Assembly: GCA_937960795.1 (NCBI GenBank)
Contig: CALGPA010000027.1
Location: 1 to 64,000, forward strand
Length of the DNA stretch: 64,000 nucleotides
Direction of reading: 5' to 3'
Source: an uncultured bacterium
GTDB taxonomy: Bacteria > Cloacimonadota > Cloacimonadia > Cloacimonadales > Cloacimonadaceae
The stretch's first letter is position 1. Each line of letters starts with the position of its first letter. Shown in pieces: positions 50,931 through 61,204 of this stretch. A program made the translations under genes and the position numbers. The notes below the pieces were generated by a model that had not been told where the DNA came from, ran no database searches, and was given only the letters and a program-made list of their open reading frames with translations.

Positions 50931-51377
50931 CTATGAATCCGTTTTCCTAACTATCAGTTTGTTTCCATCTATCTCGATGACGGTCACCTTGCTGCCTGCC
51001 TCAATTGGCTGTTCATCATCACTGATGGCGACCCATTCCTCACTGCCGATCTTCACATAGCCCCTCCCTTCTTGGGGGATAGCTACACTGACTCGTCCGG
51101 GCTTGCCCTTGAGGGCAAAGACATTGGTCTCGCTTCCGGGATTTTGCAGCACTTTCTTGCCGAACTTTCTCATGAATAGAAACGCGATAAAACTGAATAT
51201 GCCAAACAGTAAGATCTGCAGCCATAAACTCCCTTGGATGAAGGGGATCATGCTCAAGAGGCCGGTGATGATGGCTCCTATCCCCAAGGAAACAAAGAAA
51301 AAAGCGGGATCAAAGATCTCGATGATGATGAAGATGATGCCAATGATCATCCACATTTGCCAAGCTAACAAGCTCAT
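50931..51377 (-). CDS. NfeD-like membrane protein
   Basis: 148 residues, short NfeD type: three or four hydrophobic segments (MWMIIGIIFIIIEIFDPAFF) then a soluble OB-fold (GKPGRVSVAIPQEGRGYVKIGSEEW). Such proteins usually pair with a stomatin/SPFH gene, which is absent here. It lies 24 bases after the DUF4349 gene. Confidence 0.88.
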   Translation of the reverse strand: MSLLAWQMWMIIGIIFIIIEIFDPAFFFVSLGIGAIITGLLSMIPFIQGSLWLQILLFGIFSFIAFLFMRKFGKKVLQNPGSETNVFALKGKPGRVSVAIPQEGRGYVKIGSEEWVAISDDEQPIEAGSKVTVIEIDGNKLIVRKTDS

Positions 51378-51401
51378 TTCATACTCCTATGTATTGCCGA
51401 G

Positions 51402-52286
51402 TTATTTTTCAGAGTCCTTATGATCATTAGGACTGCTCTTATCGCGATAGACTCTTTTTACTTTGCGTTTGTCTTTGGATTTCTTGCCGGATCTGCTGTA
51501 GCTGCCGTAGCCACTATATGAACCATAGTTAAACCCCGTGCCGCTCGAATCTTTGAGGCCGAGCATCGAGAAGAAAAGCATCAGCAGTTTGGTGCCCAAG
51601 CTGACTAAAACAAGAATGATGAATAAAATGATCAACCATTTGACAAAGACTTTGATGAAACCAAAGGCCAGCCTCTGCCAGCCACTGCTGGATTGGATGG
51701 GTCTCGAGCTCAGATACAAAAGGACGTTTTCGCCCTCGCGTAGCTTATCAAGGTTGTTTCTGGAAGTCTGGATGAGGCGATGCAGGGTCTCCTTGCGGGC
51801 GTTCTGTTGCTCTGAAGGCAAGCGAACTTTGTCCAGATCATCAAGCTCTCTTTCGTAGGAAGCAAGACGCGCGCGCTCCGAATCAAAATCCAGATTTACC
51901 AATGCGGTGTCTATCTGCTCAGTATAAGAGCCCACATTGCCGATCTGCCGCAATTCCCCGATCACATCCTGAAGGTCGGATTGGGAAACCGTGAAGAGAT
52001 ATGCGCCATAGCTGCCTTCGCTTTGACGGCGGATGCGCTGCTTGGAATATCTATCCATGATCCGGATAATGCCGGCTTGGGCTACGTCAAGATCTGCACT
52101 GCTAAAGCTGATACGGGCTTTGTTTATGAACTTAAGATCCCGATATTCGTTGGCACTGATTCTAAAAAACTCTTCTGAGCCTTTGCTCAGGCTGCGTCCT
52201 TGGTATTCCCAAAGGGCAGCTGCTAAGGCCAAAAAAACTACAAACAAGGAGATTCCTTGAAGTCTGCGTCTCGCTGAAATATCCAC
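51402..52286 (-). CDS. DUF4349-domain membrane protein
   Basis: 294 residues. An N-terminal membrane helix is followed by the extracytoplasmic DUF4349-like region (QSDLQDVIGELRQIGNV, then DFDSERARLASYERELDDLDKV, a helical hairpin). A second membrane segment lies near residues 215-245 (WLIILFIILVLVSLG). The tail is rich in Gly, Tyr, Ser and Lys (YGSYSGYGSYSRSGKKSK), low complexity and basic. Function is unknown. It follows recN by 14 bases. Confidence 0.75.
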   Translation of the reverse strand: MDISARRRLQGISLFVVFLALAAALWEYQGRSLSKGSEEFFRISANEYRDLKFINKARISFSSADLDVAQAGIIRIMDRYSKQRIRRQSEGSYGAYLFTVSQSDLQDVIGELRQIGNVGSYTEQIDTALVNLDFDSERARLASYERELDDLDKVRLPSEQQNARKETLHRLIQTSRNNLDKLREGENVLLYLSSRPIQSSSGWQRLAFGFIKVFVKWLIILFIILVLVSLGTKLLMLFFSMLGLKDSSGTGFNYGSYSGYGSYSRSGKKSKDKRKVKRVYRDKSSPNDHKDSEK

Positions 52287-52300
52287 AATATCCTCTTATC

Positions 52301-53986
52301 TTAGTCGCTTATCAATTCTTCTGCATGCTTTAACGATGCATCAGTTATCTTCCCTGATAGCATCCTGGCAAGCTCTCTCGTGCGTTGCTCGGCATCCAAT
52401 ATCCTTAGGGATACTACTGCTTTGTCATCACTGCTCTTTTCCACTGCAATATGGGTGTCTGCCCCTGCCGCAATCTGCGCCAAATGACTGATGCACAGGA
52501 TCGGATGCTTCTTGGCAATCTTCATGATGCATCTTGCCACACTCTCTGCTGTCTTGCCGCCGATGCCGGAATCGATCTCATCCAAGATCACAAGCCGAGG
52601 AGACTCCTTGTCAGCAAGCACTTCCTTGACTCCCAAAAGGATGCGGCTCATCTCCCCGCCGCTCGCCACGGCTGAAAGAGCATTCAGGCTCATCCCGGTA
52701 TTCGCAGAAAAAAGAAAATTCACACTATCCTGTCCGCTTTCTGAATATGCGGAAAGCAGATCAGTCTGTATATTCTGGGTCTTGCGAAACTTGTCAATCT
52801 CTATTTGAAACCTGGCATCCTTCATGGCAATCTGCCGGATGCTCGTCTGCAATCTGGCTGCCAGTTCTTTGGCTGCCTTTCTGCGTTTGTTGCTTAGGCT
52901 CTCTGCAGCCTTCTGAAGGTCTTGCAGTCCCTGCTTTAGCTGTGAACGTATGTCAGCTATCTCCAGATCAAAACTTTCTGCTCTTTGCAGTTCCTGCTCG
53001 CGGTCGATAACGAGCTGTTGCAAATCATCCACAGTCTTAACTTTGTGTTTGTATAATAGCGCATTGATTTCATCGAGCCGGCTCTCCAACTGTGTCAAAC
53101 GAGCAGGATCATAGCTGAGCGTATCCATGAGGCCGTCCAAATGCTCCGAGACAGATCTGAGGGATTCCATTGCCTCGAGCAAAGATTCAGCCGCATTGCC
53201 CAAATTATCGTTCAAAGAGCGGTATTCCTGCAGCTTGGAATTGTAATGTGCCAAACGATCAAAGACACTGTCTTCATCGGCGAAGAGATCTTGATTGATG
53301 CTTTGCCCCAGTTCCAAAATGCCCACGCTATGAGATAAGAGCTCATACTCCTTTTGCAGAGCAAGGTCTTCGCCCGGCTTGAGCTCTGCCTTTTGTAGCT
53401 CATCATATTGGTATCGAAAGAGCTCCAAGCGCTGCCTTTGCTCTTCCTGCATGCGTTCCTTCTCTTCCAGAAGTTGCCGTAAGCGCTTGATCTCCTTGAA
53501 TCTTTGTGCAAAGTCGTCTCGCTGAGCCTGAGTATCGGCAAAGCGATCCAAGATCTCCAGTTGATGGGATGGAGAAAGTATCTTCTGCTGATCCCGCTGA
53601 TGATGAAAATCCACCAGAAGCACACGCAGTGACTTCATGACTGCTGCTGTGACTCTGCGCCCGCCGATGTAGTAACTGGACTTCCCGGCAATGGAGATCT
53701 CTCTGGCTAGGATTAGTTCTGCATCATTCTCGGCATTTATCTCGTGGAGTTTCTCTTGCAAATCCTGACTATCTGCGACCGCGAATACTGCCTCAAGGTA
53801 GATGGGACGAGCTTTGTCCCACGCCTCCAAGCCCAAAGCGCTATCGCCAAAGATCAAACCGATCGAACCCGCCAGGATGGATTTCCCGGCTCCGGTCTCT
53901 CCGGTGATGACGGTCATCCCATCTCCAAGACTCAGCCTCAATTCCGGCACCAATAGGTAGTTATTAATATATAGTTCGCGTAGCAT
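52301..53986 (-). CDS. recN: DNA repair ATPase RecN
   Basis: SMC-like ATPase for double-strand break repair, 561 residues. Walker A GETGAGKS at 29-36, long coiled coils in the middle, and SGGEMSRILL with Walker B LVILDEIDSGIGG near the end. The ATG follows directly after the stop of nadK. The operon nadK-recN is common in bacteria. Confidence 0.95.
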   Translation of the reverse strand: MLRELYINNYLLVPELRLSLGDGMTVITGETGAGKSILAGSIGLIFGDSALGLEAWDKARPIYLEAVFAVADSQDLQEKLHEINAENDAELILAREISIAGKSSYYIGGRRVTAAVMKSLRVLLVDFHHQRDQQKILSPSHQLEILDRFADTQAQRDDFAQRFKEIKRLRQLLEEKERMQEEQRQRLELFRYQYDELQKAELKPGEDLALQKEYELLSHSVGILELGQSINQDLFADEDSVFDRLAHYNSKLQEYRSLNDNLGNAAESLLEAMESLRSVSEHLDGLMDTLSYDPARLTQLESRLDEINALLYKHKVKTVDDLQQLVIDREQELQRAESFDLEIADIRSQLKQGLQDLQKAAESLSNKRRKAAKELAARLQTSIRQIAMKDARFQIEIDKFRKTQNIQTDLLSAYSESGQDSVNFLFSANTGMSLNALSAVASGGEMSRILLGVKEVLADKESPRLVILDEIDSGIGGKTAESVARCIMKIAKKHPILCISHLAQIAAGADTHIAVEKSSDDKAVVSLRILDAEQRTRELARMLSGKITDASLKHAEELISD

Positions 53987-54871
53987 TTATCTTCCCAGAT
54001 GCATTTTATTGCGCAGGATCCGATAGAAGGTTCGCTTTGAAAGCTTGATGAATTTCACATGCTCATCCGAGGCTGTGACATGAATCTCATCTTGGTCATA
54101 CACAGGCGAGACGTGTTGCCCATCCACCTGCAACCATGTGCTTTGCGAAAGCCCATGAATCCTGAGGCAAAGCTTCTCTTCCGCCGGAAAGACCATCGGG
54201 CGAATAGAAAGTATGTGTGGATTTAAGGGGCTTAGGACCATGGCCTTCATCTGAGGAGATAAGATCGGGCCTCCCGCTGAAAGGGAATAGGCAGTGGATC
54301 CCGTCGGCGTGCTGACGATCATTCCATCGCAGCGCGCATCAAAGACATACCTGCCTCCCGCAAAGACTCTAGACGAGATCAAGCCGGGGTTTTCCCCTTT
54401 GTAGATCACCACGTCATTGAGCGCTTTCTTGTGCAAGATAGTCTTGCCATCCCGCTTAAGAGAGCATTGAATCAGCATGCGATGCAGGATCTTATACTTC
54501 CCCGCCACAAGATCACGGATTGACCGACTGATCTCAGGCAGTGTGCTTTCGGAAAGAAATCCCAGATAGCCGACGTTGATCCCCAAGATCGGAGCATTTG
54601 TATTGATCGCCAAGTCTTTTGCTCTGAGGATTGTGCCATCTCCACCAAAGACCAAGATGCAGTCGATCGGTATCAATACCTTGCTTCCTATAAGGTCCAA
54701 GACTTCCACATGCCCGCTCAGGATATCCTCTTGTCCGACATCTCCGAAGAACCTCAAGTCACTGTTTCTGCCGCTGAGCGCGGAATCTTCTTCTCGGATC
54801 TTGTCCAGAAGCTTGAAGATGCTATTAATATCGGAAAAACCGGGGTTTATGTATACTGCAAAGTTTCTCAT
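53987..54871 (-). CDS. nadK: NAD kinase
   Basis: Phosphorylates NAD to NADP. VFGGDGTILRAKDLA is the GGDG motif; STPTGSTAYSLSAGGPI is the family signature. Length 294 is normal. Start overlaps the stop of rsgA by four bases. Confidence 0.96.
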   Translation of the reverse strand: MRNFAVYINPGFSDINSIFKLLDKIREEDSALSGRNSDLRFFGDVGQEDILSGHVEVLDLIGSKVLIPIDCILVFGGDGTILRAKDLAINTNAPILGINVGYLGFLSESTLPEISRSIRDLVAGKYKILHRMLIQCSLKRDGKTILHKKALNDVVIYKGENPGLISSRVFAGGRYVFDARCDGMIVSTPTGSTAYSLSAGGPILSPQMKAMVLSPLNPHILSIRPMVFPAEEKLCLRIHGLSQSTWLQVDGQHVSPVYDQDEIHVTASDEHVKFIKLSKRTFYRILRNKMHLGR

Positions 54872-55932
54872 ATATTGTCCATGATCCAGATATAGGATTC
54901 ATATCGCATGGGATCTATTCTCCCGTCTTCCAAGGCCTCCAACACGGCACATCCTTCTTCCTGAATATGTTTACAATCTCGAAAGCGACAGTGAGGATAA
55001 AACCGATCAAAGCCGGGAAACAGCCTCGGAATGAGGGGAGCGTCATCCTGATGCAGCGTCAGTGTCTTGATTCCGGGAGTGTCCACCAAGTTTCCGCCAA
55101 AGCTAAAGGGCAGCATTACTGCCTGAGTGGTAGTGTGTTTTCCCTTCTCATTGTAGTCACTTACTTCAGCGGTGATGAGCTGTAGCCCCGGCTCCAGAGC
55201 ATTGATCAATGAGCTTTTCCCTGCTCCTGAATGCCCGGAAAAGACGCTGTCCATCCCCTTAAGTTCTTCTTTGATCTCCTCAATCCCTTTGCCTGAAAGC
55301 ACCGAGCTATAGATCACTTTGATGCCGGATTCCCGATAATACTGCACTGCCTCATCCATTTCCTGAAGGTCTTCACAAAGATCAATCTTGTTTAGAACAA
55401 GGATCGGACGGATCTTGTGTTTTGCCGCAAGGATCAGATATCTATCCACCAATCCCGGCTTAAACACCGGCATTCGCCATGAACTGGTGATCACGAGTTG
55501 GTCGATGTTTGCCGCCAGTGCGATCTCTTTTTGGAAGCTTCCTCCACTATAGCGGCTCAGGCTGTTTTTGCGGGGCAGGATGTTCTCCACTCGATACTGG
55601 GGCGGGTTGGACGTATCCAGCTCAACATAGTCACCGACCGCCAAGATCCCGCTGCTGGCGTTTTGATACTGCTTTAGTCGACCGCCGATGGTAGCAGAGG
55701 CCGTGCCTGATTCCATCTGGATCTTGCATTGATAATTACTCATCACTTCGATCACTCTGCCTTTTTGGAGGGAGATGCCGCTTTTGAGCTTAAGCCCGCG
55801 TTTGCTGGCAATGCGAGCGGTCTTATACTCATTTTGCATGGGGATATCATCTAGGACATCCATATCCGGCAAGCTGATGTTTTTCAGCCTGCCGGTATAT
55901 CGTTTTGTGCGTTTCTTATCTTTTTGTTTCAC
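54868..55932 (-). CDS. rsgA: ribosome-assembly GTPase RsgA
   Basis: 354 residues. A basic tail and OB domain come first, then the circularly permuted GTPase: VLNKIDL (G4), GHSGAGKSSLINAL (G1) and DTPGIKTL (G3). The C-terminal zinc site is CRFRDCKHIQEEGC. Acts in late 30S maturation. Starts four bases inside the stop of the peptidase gene upstream. Confidence 0.95.
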   Translation of the reverse strand: MKQKDKKRTKRYTGRLKNISLPDMDVLDDIPMQNEYKTARIASKRGLKLKSGISLQKGRVIEVMSNYQCKIQMESGTASATIGGRLKQYQNASSGILAVGDYVELDTSNPPQYRVENILPRKNSLSRYSGGSFQKEIALAANIDQLVITSSWRMPVFKPGLVDRYLILAAKHKIRPILVLNKIDLCEDLQEMDEAVQYYRESGIKVIYSSVLSGKGIEEIKEELKGMDSVFSGHSGAGKSSLINALEPGLQLITAEVSDYNEKGKHTTTQAVMLPFSFGGNLVDTPGIKTLTLHQDDAPLIPRLFPGFDRFYPHCRFRDCKHIQEEGCAVLEALEDGRIDPMRYESYIWIMDNI

Positions 55933-58856
55933 TTCTTAAACACTGGAGTGATCACATCAAAGAGATCTTTCTCCATCTTGATTTTGGCTTCATTCCCAAA
56001 GACAGCATAGTGGTTTTTGTTCATTATGGCTTGGATCATGTCCGCATAGATTCTCAGATCTTCCAGCTTAGTGCCTAGGACTTCGTCTCTGATCTGCTGA
56101 CGATCTTCTTGTGTAAAGCCCGTGAGATAGTCCATATCTGCTTGAGCTCCGAGGGCTTCCGGGGTCTTGGGATAGTCAAGCTGTGAGATCTCTCCCAGGA
56201 TATACTTGTCCATCTCCCGTTTCGAGCATTGGAACTTGCGGATAAAATCCGGAACGCTGTCATATACTTCCAGGCTCTCTTTGAGATTGGGATCCCGATA
56301 GGAGTAGAAATATTGATATCCATCCAGGGTGAAGCCCGCGCCTCCGCCATATGCCCCGCCTTTCACGCGCAGTTCCTTGTATAGAAACTCGTTTGAAAGG
56401 ATGTTTGAGAGCACTCGCAATTTCCCGGAATATGGGTATCCTTTACGGAAGAAGTTGCCACCCTTGACCACATATTGAATCTTCACAGGCGCGGAGATTC
56501 CTTCGTTTTGATGTGTAGTTTCAAACACAAGCTCTGCAGGCTGATAGCTTTCTTCAGAAAGTTGGGCATAGAGCCTTTTTAGCTGCTCACTCATGCTTGG
56601 GATCAGCTCTTCATTTGCCGTCAGACTCACAATCAAGCCTTGGAGACTGAAGAAGTGATCCTGCACCCATTTAAGCTCACCGATGATCTTATCGATATCA
56701 TTATCCAGATTCTCCTCAAGTTCGGTGAGAAAGCCCAGATAGTCCAGCCCGCCGATCCTATCCTTGAGCGCATGCAACTGTGAGAATGGGCGGAACATCC
56801 GGTTGATGGCTACCCCGACTCCCCGGGAGATGACCATCTCTTCGATGCCGGCTTTGATTTCGCGGATCAGGCTTTTGATCCGGGACTGATCTTCAAAGAT
56901 CGGGCGGGTGGCATATTCAGCCATGAGATCCATGAGCTGTGGTGTCTTTTCTGAAACGGCTTTTCCCTTTAGGATAAGCTTTGGCAGGATCTCATCCGGA
57001 GTCTGATAGCTATTAAGGATATCCAAGGAAAGCATGATACCGCCGGTGTGATTGCGAATCTCATTGCCCAGATCCGCATAGCCATGGTTTTGGGTATCTA
57101 TCTGTCCCAAAAGCTGTGTATAAAGACTCACCCACGGCAGATCTTCCGCCGCGGCATGGGACATATCAAAATACAGCTTAAGATAGACGATCCCATTGGT
57201 CTGAATCGGATGGCTCAGCAGGGTATGGCTCTTGAGGTTTTCCACTACTGTTGGTGAGGATGCCGCCTGGGGATCCACATCATCCAAGCTCAGAAGCGGG
57301 ATCTTCATCAGATCTTCTTCCGTATCCGGCTCTTCTTGCCAAGCTTTGAGCTCCTGATTGAACTTGATCATCTCCTTTATCTCTTCATGGCTCAGGGTCT
57401 TCTGATAGTCATCCAGCTCTTTGCGAATAGCTGCTTCTTGCTGTGCTATGAGACCCGGGCGCGGTTCAAAGTGGATCTCAGTATGATGCTGATTTTCCAC
57501 GCATACCTGCTTTAAGAGATTCTCAAAATACGGTTCGGTGATGCCTTTGCGGAGATGCGCTAGGCTTTTCTCAAAGCACAATTGCTCCAGCGGATCCCCG
57601 CCGTGATTCCAGTGCCCCAGGCTTTGCAGATTGTAGAAGAGTCCCTTGGGAAAGCCCTGCATCTGAGCTTCGCGCAGGAAAAACTCCTTGGAATTGATGA
57701 TGGCTTCAATGAGTTTCTTGTCAAATCCTTCCTCCACAATGCGCTTCATCTCATCTCGGATCAGCTTAGCCAGCGTATCCAGATCTTCTTTCTTGACCTG
57801 TTTACAGATGATGTTCAGGCTGGGCTGCAAGATATCTGCTTGCATCATGATCTGCGAATCTTTACACAGACCAGATTTGCGGATCACAGCCTTCAGCGGT
57901 GAAGCGGGGGTATACATCAAGAGCTCGCCCAGGATGGAAAGGCTCCCAGAAAGATAGGGATCGGTGATCTTGCCAAAGCTATAGCACAGAGCAAGGTAAT
58001 ATTGCCCTTCGGGTGATTTATCATCGGAAAGCGGATACTCCAGATACAGCTTCTGCGCTTTCTCAAATGGCTTTTGATAGGGATATTCCAGTTTCACGCC
58101 CGGATCATCAAAATCGCTAAGATATTCTTCGTCGATGATCTTCAGAGTGCTGTCGATATCCATATCTCCATAGAGCCATATCATGCTGTTTGACGGATGG
58201 TAATACTTTTTGTGGAAAGCTTTGAACTTCTCATGTGTCAGTTGCGGAATGGCATCCGGATCTCCTCCGCTTTCAAAGCCATAGGGTGTATCCGGAAACT
58301 GTGCATGCTGACACATCCTGCCCATGATCCCATCGATCGAGGAAAAAGCTCCCTTCATCTCGTTGTAGACCACGCCACGATAGTTGATCTTGCCGCCCTC
58401 TTCAAAGAGCTCATAGTGCCAGCCTTCTTGATCCAGGATCTTCGGCTCCTCATAGATCCGAGGATGCAGCACGGCATCCAGATAGACCCTCATCAGATTG
58501 ATAAAATCCTGATCATTGGTTGAGGCCACCGGATAGGAAGTCCAATCCGAAGAGGTCATGGCATTGATAAAAGTATTCAGACTTCCCTTGATCAGCTCCA
58601 TAAAAGTGCCTTTTGCCGGATAGTTCTTGCTCCCGTTGAGCACCGAATGCTCCATGATGTGGGGGCATCCTGTGTCATCCTCAGGGATAGTCTTGAACGC
58701 AATATTGAACGCCTTGTTTGTGTCGTCACAAGCCATGTGAATCAAGTCCGCACCACTCTTGACGTGGCGATAGCGATTGTAAACAGTTCCTAATTCTTTG
58801 ATCTCATGGCTCTGAACCAGCTCAAAACCATGCTTTGCCTGGGTTTTCTTCATCAT
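55929..58856 (-). CDS. M16C peptidase, PreP-like
   Basis: 975 residues, typical of the presequence-protease (M16C) branch. The inverted zinc motif HIMEH gives H66, E69 and H70 near the N-terminus. Family blocks are NGSKNYPAKGTFMELIKGSLNTF, then YPVASTNDQDF. Its C-terminal half has the glycine-rich GGAYGGGAGF typical of the second domain. No signal peptide: cytoplasmic oligopeptide degradation is likely. Two Met codons open the frame. Confidence 0.92.
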   Translation of the reverse strand: MMKKTQAKHGFELVQSHEIKELGTVYNRYRHVKSGADLIHMACDDTNKAFNIAFKTIPEDDTGCPHIMEHSVLNGSKNYPAKGTFMELIKGSLNTFINAMTSSDWTSYPVASTNDQDFINLMRVYLDAVLHPRIYEEPKILDQEGWHYELFEEGGKINYRGVVYNEMKGAFSSIDGIMGRMCQHAQFPDTPYGFESGGDPDAIPQLTHEKFKAFHKKYYHPSNSMIWLYGDMDIDSTLKIIDEEYLSDFDDPGVKLEYPYQKPFEKAQKLYLEYPLSDDKSPEGQYYLALCYSFGKITDPYLSGSLSILGELLMYTPASPLKAVIRKSGLCKDSQIMMQADILQPSLNIICKQVKKEDLDTLAKLIRDEMKRIVEEGFDKKLIEAIINSKEFFLREAQMQGFPKGLFYNLQSLGHWNHGGDPLEQLCFEKSLAHLRKGITEPYFENLLKQVCVENQHHTEIHFEPRPGLIAQQEAAIRKELDDYQKTLSHEEIKEMIKFNQELKAWQEEPDTEEDLMKIPLLSLDDVDPQAASSPTVVENLKSHTLLSHPIQTNGIVYLKLYFDMSHAAAEDLPWVSLYTQLLGQIDTQNHGYADLGNEIRNHTGGIMLSLDILNSYQTPDEILPKLILKGKAVSEKTPQLMDLMAEYATRPIFEDQSRIKSLIREIKAGIEEMVISRGVGVAINRMFRPFSQLHALKDRIGGLDYLGFLTELEENLDNDIDKIIGELKWVQDHFFSLQGLIVSLTANEELIPSMSEQLKRLYAQLSEESYQPAELVFETTHQNEGISAPVKIQYVVKGGNFFRKGYPYSGKLRVLSNILSNEFLYKELRVKGGAYGGGAGFTLDGYQYFYSYRDPNLKESLEVYDSVPDFIRKFQCSKREMDKYILGEISQLDYPKTPEALGAQADMDYLTGFTQEDRQQIRDEVLGTKLEDLRIYADMIQAIMNKNHYAVFGNEAKIKMEKDLFDVITPVFKK

Positions 58857-58878
58857 TTTATCCTTGATATATTTTTTC

Positions 58879-59754
58879 TCAGATAAGCTTATAGCTCTTC
58901 AGCCCTGCTGTCAATCTCTCTCGGTTTGCCTCTTGCAATCTGCAGATTGGTGAGCGAAATTCCGCACGGATCTTGCCCATCATCGCCAAGGATTCCTTTG
59001 CCGGAATGGGATTTGTCTCGATAAACATCAGCTCATTGAGCAGTGCCAGATTCAGATGCTGCTCTGCCGCACGGGCAAAATCCCCATCCAAACAGCTCTG
59101 GATGTGTTCACTCATCAGCTTGGGTGCCACATTGGCTGTCACTGATATGCATCCTTTAGCGCCGATGGCCATCAAAGGTAGGTTCAGCGCGTCCTCCCCG
59201 CTCAGGAGAGAAAAATTCTTCGGTGCATCGCGGATAATGCAGCTTGCTTGTGTCAGATTCCCGCTGGCTTCCTTCACCCCAAGAATATTGGGGAAGTCCT
59301 TTGCCAAGCGCACGACGGTCTCTGCTGTGATATTCACTCCGGTGCGACCCGGAACGTTGTAGATCACGATCGGGATATCCACCTTCGTGGCAATTTCCCC
59401 AAAATACTCATACATCCCAGCTTGCGTAGGCTTGATATAATATGGCGTGATCACCAACGCTGAGTCCGCCCCCAATTCCTTTGCCTTGATCGTATTGGCA
59501 AGGCTTTGGGACAGGTTGTTTGTTCCTGTGCCGATCATCACCGGCAGTTTGCCACCGATCTTTTGCATGGCAAATCTCAGCACAGCTTCTTTCTCGTCCT
59601 GAGCAAGAGCGGCTGTCTCGGCGGTTGTACCCAAAAGCAAGATGCCATGAGTGCCTTCGTCCAGGTGATACCCGATCAAGGTTTCGAGGGCGTTCCAATC
59701 TATGGCCCCATCCTTAAAAGGTGTGACCAATGCGACGTATGATCCTTGCAACAT
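58879..59754 (-). CDS. dapA: 4-hydroxy-tetrahydrodipicolinate synthase
   Basis: Condenses pyruvate and aspartate semialdehyde in lysine/diaminopimelate synthesis. 291 residues from the ATG at 59754, preceded by GGAGG; a frame extension to 59772 exists. MLQGSYVALVTPFKDG, YNVPGRTGVN and the Schiff-base K161 in GVKEASGN are present. It begins the dapA-preP-rsgA-nadK-recN run. Lysine is made here and fermented by the kam locus elsewhere in the window. Confidence 0.95.
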   Translation of the reverse strand: MLQGSYVALVTPFKDGAIDWNALETLIGYHLDEGTHGILLLGTTAETAALAQDEKEAVLRFAMQKIGGKLPVMIGTGTNNLSQSLANTIKAKELGADSALVITPYYIKPTQAGMYEYFGEIATKVDIPIVIYNVPGRTGVNITAETVVRLAKDFPNILGVKEASGNLTQASCIIRDAPKNFSLLSGEDALNLPLMAIGAKGCISVTANVAPKLMSEHIQSCLDGDFARAAEQHLNLALLNELMFIETNPIPAKESLAMMGKIRAEFRSPICRLQEANRERLTAGLKSYKLI

Positions 59755-59854
59755 GTGATCCTCCATGATCATGCGATGTTTAAAAAACTATTTCCATCAG
59801 CGCAAAACGCCTGATCTTTCCATTTATGACAATTATCCACTATCCAGATTTCCG

Positions 59855-61204
59855 TCAACACAAATGATCCCGAAGCTCTTCCATGATCTCCCCTCGTCTC
59901 TTTTTTGATACACTATGAAAGGGAATATCTCGCCGAATATGTATGTCCTGCAGTTCTTTGAGTATCTTTGAGGCGGGATGGTCCTGGAGCAAATGATGCC
60001 AGAGCTCGGCATATTCTTCCTTGTTCCAATACAGCGACAAGAGATGGGCATAAACGTCCAGTAGACATAGCTCATCATAGCTCAAAGCATCGGACGCCAG
60101 CACCTGATAGGGCGGATCCTCCAGCCAGATGTATCCCCGCTCCCGCGCTATCTCAAGCATCGGAGTATCCGGCAGAATCTTGAGCATGCCAAGCTGCACT
60201 GCAGCCGGCTCGCATGCACATAGCTCATCAAGAGATCTGATGACAGAGCCGAGATCCTCCCCCGGTAAACCGGCAATCAAATCAGCATGAATGCGCACTT
60301 TTGTCTTATCTTTGAGACGAATCATTGCTTTACGGGCTTTTTCCCAATCCGACTGTCGCCCGCAACGCGCGAGCACCTCGGGATTTGTGCTTTGGATGCC
60401 GATCTCAAAGCGAATCTTGCCCTCAGGGATCTTCTCCAGAAGCTCAAAATCCTCCTCATCCAAAAGATCCGGATAGATCTCAAAATGGGAGTCATGCTCC
60501 GGATTTTCCCGCAATATATAGCGGTATATCTCGTGAGCCAGATCCTTTTGCACATTGAAGCTGCGATCAATGAATTTGAGAGTGCGGGGCATCAGCTCTG
60601 CTAGTCGGCTCAGCTCAGAGATCAGCTTTGCCCTGTCATTCTGATTCAAGGGATCAAAGCGCGCCTCATGCCGATTATCGCAGGATGACAGACAATACAC
60701 ACAGCGATATGGACAGCCACGATATGCCTCATAATACACCAAATGATCTGCCAAGTGATCCATGTCCGAAGCTATGTAGGGAAAGGGAATATCTTTGAGG
60801 GGAATAGGCTCCGGCGGCTTTATCCGTGAAAAGCCAAATTGCTCAAGAGCCAGTGCCCGAAACGCCGCTTCACCGGTGCCAAGAATGACGTGGCATCTTT
60901 CGCGCCCTTCAAACTCAGCTGCTTCCGGACCGCCGACCACGAAGATAGTCCGCGGCATGATCTTGGAGATCTCACTTTGCAATCTGCTTAGGATCACCCG
61001 ATTCCAGATGTAAGCTGAGAAGCAGATCACATCAGCTTTGTGGCGATATATCCCTTCCAGGATCTGCATAAAGGGCTCATTCATGCTAAATGATAGTAAG
61101 TCTTTTTCAAAATCAAGATCGCGAATCATCTCTCGCATGTAATACAAAGCAAGATTGGATTGGCTCCAGCTGCTATTCAGCGCCACAAAAACTATCTTTT
61201 TCAT
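59855..61204 (-). CDS. B12-binding-domain radical SAM protein
   Basis: 449 residues. The N-terminal region to residue 130 has the B12-binding Rossmann layout (VVGGPEAAEFEG). The radical SAM cluster motif is CPYRCVYC (near residue 170). The last 110 residues have the look of the DUF4080 extension. Enzymes of this group carry out methylations or other changes on unknown substrates; B12 binding is plausible but the DxHxxG signature is not seen. dapA starts 100 bases downstream. Confidence 0.85.
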   Translation of the reverse strand: MKKIVFVALNSSWSQSNLALYYMREMIRDLDFEKDLLSFSMNEPFMQILEGIYRHKADVICFSAYIWNRVILSRLQSEISKIMPRTIFVVGGPEAAEFEGRERCHVILGTGEAAFRALALEQFGFSRIKPPEPIPLKDIPFPYIASDMDHLADHLVYYEAYRGCPYRCVYCLSSCDNRHEARFDPLNQNDRAKLISELSRLAELMPRTLKFIDRSFNVQKDLAHEIYRYILRENPEHDSHFEIYPDLLDEEDFELLEKIPEGKIRFEIGIQSTNPEVLARCGRQSDWEKARKAMIRLKDKTKVRIHADLIAGLPGEDLGSVIRSLDELCACEPAAVQLGMLKILPDTPMLEIARERGYIWLEDPPYQVLASDALSYDELCLLDVYAHLLSLYWNKEEYAELWHHLLQDHPASKILKELQDIHIRRDIPFHSVSKKRRGEIMEELRDHLC